From the NCBI GenBank assembly GCA_046732015.1, contig JBKPMF010000082.1:1-8837 (forward strand): a stretch of 8,837 bases of DNA. Direction: 5' to 3'. The notes beneath the pieces are model-generated. The model did not search any database. It saw only the letters and a program-made list of their open reading frames with translations, and was not told where the DNA came from. Made by a program: the position numbers and the translations under genes. Every line of letters starts with the position of its first letter. The stretch's first letter is position 1. Positions 5,538 through 8,837 of the stretch are shown piece after piece. This DNA comes from JAOUEA01 sp046732015. GTDB lineage: Bacteria; Actinomycetota; UBA4738; HRBIN12.

Positions 5538-5706
5538 AACGGCACGCTCATCGTTCGGTCGTTCCTTTCACGGAGTGGGCCAGGCGGCCCGTGGCAGTAT
5601 GCCCCCGCTCACCGAGCCGGGGCAACCCTTGGCCGGGAAGCCCTTTGGCCGAGCGACCAGCCTGGACCTCTCTCAGATATCGGGTCCCGGGCCGTTCACC
5701 TGAGCG
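5538..5706 (-). promoter_or_regulatory. Hairpin-rich 169-bp leader/intergenic region before the transporter gene
   Basis: Read on the minus strand, this stretch from the glycosylase stop to the transporter start is full of potential RNA stems. The strongest is at 5601-5623: ten pairable positions with one G-G mismatch around a 3-nt loop. A second uses CACGG (5589-5593 on minus) with CCGTG (5569-5573), enclosing an alternative GGGCC/GGCCC stem. GGACC/GGTCC may pair further upstream. Two near-identical repeats, CCCTTGGCC (5626-5634) and CCCTTTGGCC (5641-5650), start 15 nt apart on the plus strand. It could be a terminator for the glycosylase operon, a cation-responsive leader, or both. I compared it by memory with the M-box, ydaO, yybP-ykoY, NiCo, SAM and glycine riboswitches and found no clear match. 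No convincing -35/-10 pair was found. Confidence 0.45.
5601..5623. repeat. Strong GC-rich inverted repeat (possible terminator or leader hairpin)
   Basis: The arms are GCCCCCGCTC (5601-5610) and GAGCCGGGGC (5614-5623) around ACC; nine of ten positions pair and one G-G (C-C on the other strand) is mismatched. It lies about 85 nt past the glycosylase stop and about 65 nt before the transporter start. No U-tract follows on the minus strand, as is common for high-GC actinobacterial terminators. Confidence 0.55.
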
Positions 5707-6621
5707 CTAGTCGACCCAGTCGCGCGTGACGAACAGCCAGAACGCCAACCCCGCCTGCTCGCCGAAGGGACGGAACCGTCGCCTGATCGCGGCATCGGAC
5801 ACGGGCCTGGTCCGCCCGAGGGCTTTCGCATAGGTGGGCCGGGTCCACGAGTCGAGGATCAGCCGGGAGTTGCGGCCGATCGTCATCATGATGTGCGCGG
5901 CGGCGTAGGGCCCGACTCCCGGCAGGGCAAGAAGCTGTTGCTCCACCTCATCGTCGGAGCGCTCATCGGGGCCGGCGGCCAGCGCTTCGAGGTCGACCTC
6001 ACCCGAGGCCACCCTGCGCGAGAGCTCGATCAGGTAGGCGCCGCGGTAGCCGGCGCGCACCACGTCGCGGTAGAAGGCCTCGGGGGCCGAGGCCATCACG
6101 TCCGGGGTGGGGAAGGCGTTGGTGAGCGGGCCGCTGCCTCCGGTGGCCGGGTCGCCGAGTTCAGCGACCAGGGCGTTGACCATCCGCACGGTGGCCGACC
6201 ACGTGCAGTTGGTGGTGCACACGGTCTTGATGACGTCTTCGAACACCGTCGGGCTCTGGATCATCCGGCCGGCGCCGGTGACGGCCCACGCCAGGTCGGG
6301 ATCTTGGCGAGCCTGGTCGTAGAACGCCGAGAGATCCTGGTCGAGCCGCAAGACGTGGCGTGACGTGGTGCGGATGGCCTCGAGCGCGCGAGCGCCTGGC
6401 CGGCGCCCCAACACCTCGACCCGCGCGTTCCCCTGCGAGCCTTGGCCGATCCGGACGCGGCGCGGTGCGCCGCCCGGCACCCGGATCGTGCACTCGAGCA
6501 GGAGCGCCGCTTCGTCGAGGGCCATGGGCGCGAGGTCGGCGAACCCATGGGAATTGAGGGTCCGGGCCAGGTCGACGGGCTCGCCGCCGGCCCCGATCAA
6601 GGGAAGCTCGATAGTCGTCAC
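5707..6621 (-). CDS. HhH-GPD superfamily DNA glycosylase (AlkA/OGG1-like)
   Basis: The 304-residue protein removes damaged bases in base-excision repair. The helix-hairpin-helix at about residues 230-249 contains LPGVGPYAAAHIMM. Asp257, in RLILDSWTRP, sits about 20 residues past the hairpin GVG, where HhH-GPD enzymes carry the catalytic Asp. Upstream, SPTVFEDVIKTVCTTNCTW (123-141) matches the region where AlkA and OGG1 proteins have SPFE-x-L-V-x-x-I. The N-terminal 100 residues resemble the AlkA/OGG1 N-domain in length and beta content. No four-cysteine [4Fe-4S] loop follows the HhH, so it is not an EndoIII/MutY type. No Lys is evident at the OGG1 catalytic position in the hairpin, favouring a monofunctional enzyme (inference). 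The GTG start overlaps the stop of the preceding regulator gene by 4 nt (GTGA), giving translational coupling. The substrate (alkylated or oxidised purine) cannot be decided from the sequence. Confidence 0.87.
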   Translation of the reverse strand: MTTIELPLIGAGGEPVDLARTLNSHGFADLAPMALDEAALLLECTIRVPGGAPRRVRIGQGSQGNARVEVLGRRPGARALEAIRTTSRHVLRLDQDLSAFYDQARQDPDLAWAVTGAGRMIQSPTVFEDVIKTVCTTNCTWSATVRMVNALVAELGDPATGGSGPLTNAFPTPDVMASAPEAFYRDVVRAGYRGAYLIELSRRVASGEVDLEALAAGPDERSDDEVEQQLLALPGVGPYAAAHIMMTIGRNSRLILDSWTRPTYAKALGRTRPVSDAAIRRRFRPFGEQAGLAFWLFVTRDWVD

Positions 6622-7265
6622 CGCGCCGGGACCCCCGGACCGACGGCTTCGCTTCCCTTCGCGGTTCGTTCACGCTCCCGGAACTTGCGCACCTTGTTCC
6701 GGTTCCCGCACACCGCCATCGAGCACCACTTGCCCGAGTGGTTCTTGCTGTGGTCGAAGAAGACCGCGGTGCACGTCGGGTCCTGACACTGCCGCAACCG
6801 ATGGAACGAGCCGTCGAGGTCGGCGAGGAACGCGGTGCCCAACACGCGTCCGATCGCGCCGCGCATACCGCCGACCTCGGTGTGCAACCGGTTCTCGTCG
6901 CATCCGAAGCACAGCTGCAAGCCGGTGTCCTGCGCGGCGTGGTTCAGGCGCTCGACCGCGTCGTGGTCCCGAGGCGCCCCGGCGTTCTCGTCGATCTTGG
7001 TCATCAACGCCTCGCGCACCTCCAAGCCCCAGAGCAGGTCCTCGTCCGTGATCGGCTCGCCCGCATCGACCAGGCCTCGATCGCGGATCCACCGCTCGAG
7101 GGTGGAGGGCGTGGGCGGGAAGCTGTCGTCGATGCCGGGGGCGTGGTCGTGCAGCGACAAGAAGCTGCGAACGGTTTCGAGTTCGCCCGGCGCCGGGTTG
7201 ACCCCGCTGTCCTCGTGTCCCCACGGCGTGCTCATGACGGTCGTCCGTTCGATCCGCTCACCCAT
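6618..7265 (-). CDS. CGNR zinc-finger / ABATE-type putative stress-responsive transcriptional regulator
   Basis: This 215-residue protein has the architecture of the CGNR family. An N-terminal ABATE-like region (about residues 15-145) includes ELETVRSFLSLHD and the later GLQLCFGCDENRL. The C-terminal zinc finger follows, with Cys spacing CX4C-X15-CX4C: CQDPTC, FFDHSKNHSGKWC, then SMAVCGNRNKVRKFRER. The family name-giving CGNR is intact and a basic helix follows, probably for DNA contact. ABATE/CGNR proteins are thought to be stress-induced transcription regulators, but their ligands are largely unknown. Several in-frame starts exist; I chose ATG 7265 because TATGAT (7273-7278) stands 7 nt upstream, a leaderless arrangement, and no Shine-Dalgarno sequence precedes any candidate. 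ATG 7277 would add four residues, and ATG 7235 would remove ten. The TGA overlaps the glycosylase start. It is divergent from the small-protein operon and may control both sides. Confidence 0.86.
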   Translation of the reverse strand: MGERIERTTVMSTPWGHEDSGVNPAPGELETVRSFLSLHDHAPGIDDSFPPTPSTLERWIRDRGLVDAGEPITDEDLLWGLEVREALMTKIDENAGAPRDHDAVERLNHAAQDTGLQLCFGCDENRLHTEVGGMRGAIGRVLGTAFLADLDGSFHRLRQCQDPTCTAVFFDHSKNHSGKWCSMAVCGNRNKVRKFRERERTAKGSEAVGPGVPAR

Positions 7266-7272
7266 GGCAGCC

Positions 7273-7278
7273 ATCATA
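7273..7278 (-). promoter_or_regulatory. Candidate -10 box (TATGAT) of the CGNR regulator gene
   Basis: TATGAT on the minus strand matches TATAAT in five of six positions and ends 7 nt before ATG 7265. The hexamer 17 bp upstream (TGGATT, 7296-7301) is a weak -35. Together they suggest a leaderless transcript beginning at or beside the start codon. Confidence 0.5.
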
Positions 7279-7302
7279 GCGCAAGAAACTTCCGAAATCC
7301 AC

Positions 7303-7332
7303 TTGACTGGTTACACATGAAACCGATATAAA
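7303..7332 (+). promoter_or_regulatory. Sigma70-type promoter of the small-protein operon
   Basis: TTGACT (7303-7308) and TATAAA (7327-7332), 18 bp apart, match the consensus in five of six positions each; this is the best promoter in the window and lies in its only AT-rich patch. Transcription would start near 7339, leaving a leader of about 36 nt that contains the AGGAGG ribosome site. An inverted repeat GGTT-8-AACC (7309-7324) sits between the two boxes, a typical place for a repressor. GGTTAC recurs at 7343-7348, 34 bp downstream. Confidence 0.65.
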
Positions 7333-7374
7333 GCTTATGAACGGTTACGTATTCCGAGTGAGGAGGTGGACAGA

Positions 7375-7569
7375 GTGCCGCACATGTTGGGACCGACGGC
7401 GCCGGAGCTCTGGAAGATCCGCGCCGAGGATCTCCGGGCGCACGGGGGACATCGCCGGGAGCGGCCGGGGAGGCTCCGGCAGCTGCTGGGGTCGAGGCTG
7501 ATCGGCGCGGGAGAGCGCGTCGCCGGCTGCACGAGGGCACGGCCCGAACCGATCAGGAGGGTGTCATGA
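7375..7569 (+). CDS. Small basic hypothetical protein, first gene of a two-gene operon
   Basis: I do not recognise this 64-residue protein. The start is GTG 7375, chosen because AGGAGG (7361-7366) stands 8 nt upstream, the best ribosome site in the window; the in-frame GTG at 7366 lies inside that site. The product is rich in Arg and Leu. PELWKIRAEDLRAH (about 10-23) and RLRQLLGSRLIGAGERV (about 34-50) could each form an amphipathic basic helix. There is no signal peptide, membrane segment or cysteine pair. The stop overlaps the next start (ATGA), so the two proteins are probably made together. Small proteins of similar Arg-rich composition occur next to small membrane proteins in actinobacteria, but no function is established that I know of. 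A peripheral partner of the membrane protein is my guess. Confidence 0.7.
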   Translation: MPHMLGPTAPELWKIRAEDLRAHGGHRRERPGRLRQLLGSRLIGAGERVAGCTRARPEPIRRVS

Positions 7570-7778
7570 ACCACCGACTGGACGCGTGGGAGATGGGAGC
7601 CGCGATCGTCACCCTCACCTTGGTGATCGCCGCGGTGTGGCTGCCGGCCGTTGCGGTGGGGGCGGGCATCATCGGGGTCTTCGTGGGCCTGGGCGTGGGA
7701 GCCTGGTTCTGGGGAACCGACTCCCGCGACCCTTCGCCCGGCGAACCATCGGTCGGCGACCCGTTCGGGCCTCGCTGA
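7566..7778 (+). CDS. Small two-helix membrane protein, second gene of the operon
   Basis: This 70-residue protein is preceded by AGGAGG (7555-7560) at 5 nt and its ATG overlaps the previous stop. After a short N-terminus (MNHRLDAWEMG) two hydrophobic segments follow, about residues 12-27 (AAIVTLTLVIAAVWLP) and 28-49 (an Ala/Gly/Val-rich stretch to GAWFWG), with only a Pro break between them. A polar, Pro- and Asp-rich C-terminal tail of about 20 residues follows. The Gly-rich second helix could pack tightly in an oligomer. No known domain is recognised. Co-expression with the basic protein and divergence from a CGNR regulator suggest a stress-linked membrane role, which is inference only. Confidence 0.78.
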   Translation: MNHRLDAWEMGAAIVTLTLVIAAVWLPAVAVGAGIIGVFVGLGVGAWFWGTDSRDPSPGEPSVGDPFGPR

Positions 7779-7791
7779 AGCCCTCTCCTCG

Positions 7792-7797
7792 TACCAT
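7792..7797 (+). promoter_or_regulatory. Candidate -10 box (TACCAT) for the IscA-like gene
   Basis: TACCAT, followed by 7 nt and ATG, repeats the arrangement seen at ispH. AGGAG (7800-7804) touches the ATG and is too close to work as a normal ribosome site, so a leaderless transcript is the simpler reading. Read-through from the upstream operon is also possible because the gap is only 26 bp. Confidence 0.4.
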
Positions 7798-7804
7798 CCA
7801 GGAG

Positions 7805-8056
7805 ATGCTCGAGTTCACGGACCGTGCTGCAGAGGCCTTGGCTCGCAGCGATGCCGCCGCACGACGGTTCAACCCCGACGCCCGGGTTCGGCTGGTGGCC
7901 GACGGCGCCGCCCTCCGTGCGGAGCTCACCGATCGCGCCGAACCCGGTGACGCCACGGTGCGTCACGCCCTCGGGTTCGAGGTGTACGTGGCCGAGGGCA
8001 TCGACGGGCTCGTCGACGCCGGCGAGCACGAAGCGCTCTTCCTGACGCGGCCGTGA
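7805..8056 (+). CDS. Small IscA/HesB-like (Fe-S biosynthesis fold) protein without cysteines
   Basis: The 83-residue product begins MLEFTDRAAEALAR, like the start of A-type (IscA/HesB/ErpA) Fe-S proteins. It continues with a strand pattern that fits short actinobacterial members of that superfamily: VRLVADGAALRAELTDRAEPGDATV (as shorter strands within 28-52), then FEVYVAEGIDGLVD (58-71). The three cysteines that bind iron or clusters in true IscA proteins are all missing, so Fe-S carriage is unlikely and the fold may serve another role. The start at 7805 is chosen for its match to family N-termini and for the TANNNT box upstream; the same frame stays open upstream to 7586 but would overlap the membrane-protein gene. 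Confidence in the gene is good, in the family moderate. Confidence 0.62.
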   Translation: MLEFTDRAAEALARSDAAARRFNPDARVRLVADGAALRAELTDRAEPGDATVRHALGFEVYVAEGIDGLVDAGEHEALFLTRP

Positions 8057-8094
8057 ACCCCGGCGCGCTCTTCGGTTCGGCCACCCGCCGGGAC

Positions 8095-8100
8095 TACACT
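8095..8100 (+). promoter_or_regulatory. Candidate -10 box (TACACT) for cyanophycinase
   Basis: TACACT fits TANNNT and ends 8 nt before ATG 8109. No purine-rich ribosome site is present in the intervening TCCCTGCG, so leaderless translation is likely. A weak TTCGGT (8071-8076) stands 18 bp upstream. Confidence 0.45.
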
Positions 8101-8108
8101 TCCCTGCG

Positions 8109-8837
8109 ATGACCGACCAGGGCGAACGCAGTCTCTCTTCGGTGCCCGGGTTGGGTGCCGGACCCGTGATGGTGATCGGCGGTGCCGAGGACAAGGTCCG
8201 CGACAAGGTGATCCTGTCGCGGTTCGCGAAGTTCGCGGGTGGCGAGGACGGGCACGTGGTGGTCATCGCGACGGCGTCCTCGCTGGGCGATCAAGCCACG
8301 GAGGTCTATCGGGCGCTGTTCACCGACCTGGGGATCGGCACCGTCACCGGTGTACGACCGGACGATCGGGACGAGGCCGACGATCCCGCCATGACGGCGG
8401 CGCTCCGTGACGCCACCGGGGTCTACCTCACCGGTGGCAATCAGTCCCGGCTCACGCAGGTGGTGGCGGGCACGAAGCTCGGCGACGCGCTGTTCCTGGC
8501 CCACGACCGTGGGGCGGTGCTGGCGGGCACCAGCGCCGGGGCGAGTGCCATGGCGAGTCACATGGTGGCCTTCGGCAACGCCGGACCCACGCCGAAGAAC
8601 CGGATGGTCCAGCTGTCGGCGGGGCTGGGGATCCTGTCGGGACTGGTGATCGACCAGCATTTCGGCGAGCGTGGGCGGATAGGACGCCTGCTCGCCCTCG
8701 TGGCGCAGTCTCCGTCACTGCTCGGGATCGGGATCGACGAGGACACCAGCGCCGTCGTGTTCAGCGATCAGACGCTGCACGTCATCGGGCGCGGAGCGGT
8801 CACGATCGTGGACGGGGCGCACGTCAAGACGGACGCC
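8109..8837 (+). CDS. cphB: Cyanophycinase (peptidase family S51), 3' end outside window
   Basis: Cyanophycinase is a serine-type exopeptidase that cuts cyanophycin (multi-L-arginyl-poly-L-aspartate) into beta-Asp-Arg dipeptides. The first 243 residues are present and stay open to the window edge; family members run to roughly 270 residues, so little is missing. Visible signatures are GPVMVIGGAEDK (18-29), a Rossmann-like strand VVVIATASS (50-58), YLTGGNQSRL (106-115), the nucleophile elbow GTSAGASAM (140-148) with Ser142 as the likely catalytic Ser, DQHFGERGRIGRL (182-194), and GIGIDEDTSAVV (206-217). There is no signal peptide, so the enzyme should act in the cytoplasm on storage granules. 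A cyanophycin synthetase (cphA) gene commonly follows in the same direction and may lie just beyond the window. Other S51 members (dipeptidase E) lack the GGNQ/DQHF combination. Confidence 0.93.
   Translation, partial: MTDQGERSLSSVPGLGAGPVMVIGGAEDKVRDKVILSRFAKFAGGEDGHVVVIATASSLGDQATEVYRALFTDLGIGTVTGVRPDDRDEADDPAMTAALRDATGVYLTGGNQSRLTQVVAGTKLGDALFLAHDRGAVLAGTSAGASAMASHMVAFGNAGPTPKNRMVQLSAGLGILSGLVIDQHFGERGRIGRLLALVAQSPSLLGIGIDEDTSAVVFSDQTLHVIGRGAVTIVDGAHVKTDA

Noticed and set aside
5538..5706. Known Mg2+ (M-box), c-di-AMP, Mn2+, SAM or glycine riboswitch
   Set aside because: Isolated words such as AGGTGA, GCCAAAGGG and CTCTCAG recall parts of these families, but the conserved cores and their order are not present on either strand.
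5893..6363. Plus-strand frame of 156 codons inside the glycosylase gene
   Set aside because: Antisense shadow of a gene with a complete HhH motif and catalytic Asp; the product has no recognisable domain.
7553..8266. Minus-strand frame of 237 codons opposite the small operon, the IscA-like gene and the cyanophycinase start
   Set aside because: It covers three plus-strand genes with good start signals and yields a Pro/Thr/Ser/Arg-rich product without domains.

Overview
This is a very GC-rich, densely packed chromosomal window with strong G/C bias at third codon positions. Gene content (CorA, IspH, a stand-alone RAM protein, PhoU/RCK_C with an MgtE-type transporter, a CGNR zinc-finger protein, cyanophycinase) and the frequent TANNNT box 6-8 nt before an ATG without a usable Shine-Dalgarno point to an actinomycetote, perhaps an uncultured or deep-branching one. 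I cannot name a genus. I see no insertion sequence, phage gene, CRISPR array, tRNA or rRNA, so this looks like ordinary chromosome rather than a recent island.

Layout. (1) 1-674, plus strand: the C-terminal part of a CorA Mg2+ channel, then a small alpha/beta protein of unknown function whose start overlaps the corA stop. (2) 671-1117, minus: a small secreted lysozyme-like (SLT-type) protein, convergent with the previous gene and sharing stop-codon bases with it. (3) 1118-1506: a 389-bp divergent intergenic region with several inverted repeats. (4) 1507-2478, plus: ispH of the MEP isoprenoid pathway. (5) 2482-3033, minus: a protein made only of two Lrp/AsnC-type ligand-binding (RAM) domains, convergent with ispH. 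(6) 3095-5537, minus: a translationally coupled pair, a two-repeat MgtE/SLC41-type transporter followed by a PhoU-RCK_C-PhoU-RCK_C protein, preceded by a 169-bp hairpin-rich leader (5538-5706). (7) 5707-7265, minus: a CGNR zinc-finger/ABATE-type regulator coupled by a 4-nt overlap to an HhH-GPD DNA glycosylase. (8) 7375-7778, plus: two overlapping small genes, one basic soluble protein and one membrane protein, divergent from the regulator and behind the best sigma70-like promoter in the window. (9) 7805-8056, plus: a small IscA/HesB-like protein without cysteines. (10) 8109 to the end, plus: cyanophycinase, cut by the window edge.

Functional reading. Divalent cation handling appears twice, as CorA and as the MgtE/PhoU-RCK_C pair. 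That MgtE lacks the usual N-terminal and CBS sensor domains, so the coupled PhoU-RCK_C protein is a plausible regulator acting in trans (inference). The CGNR regulator and glycosylase look like a small DNA-damage or stress operon, and the divergent small-protein operon shares its control region. These two modules are the best candidates for under-described systems here.
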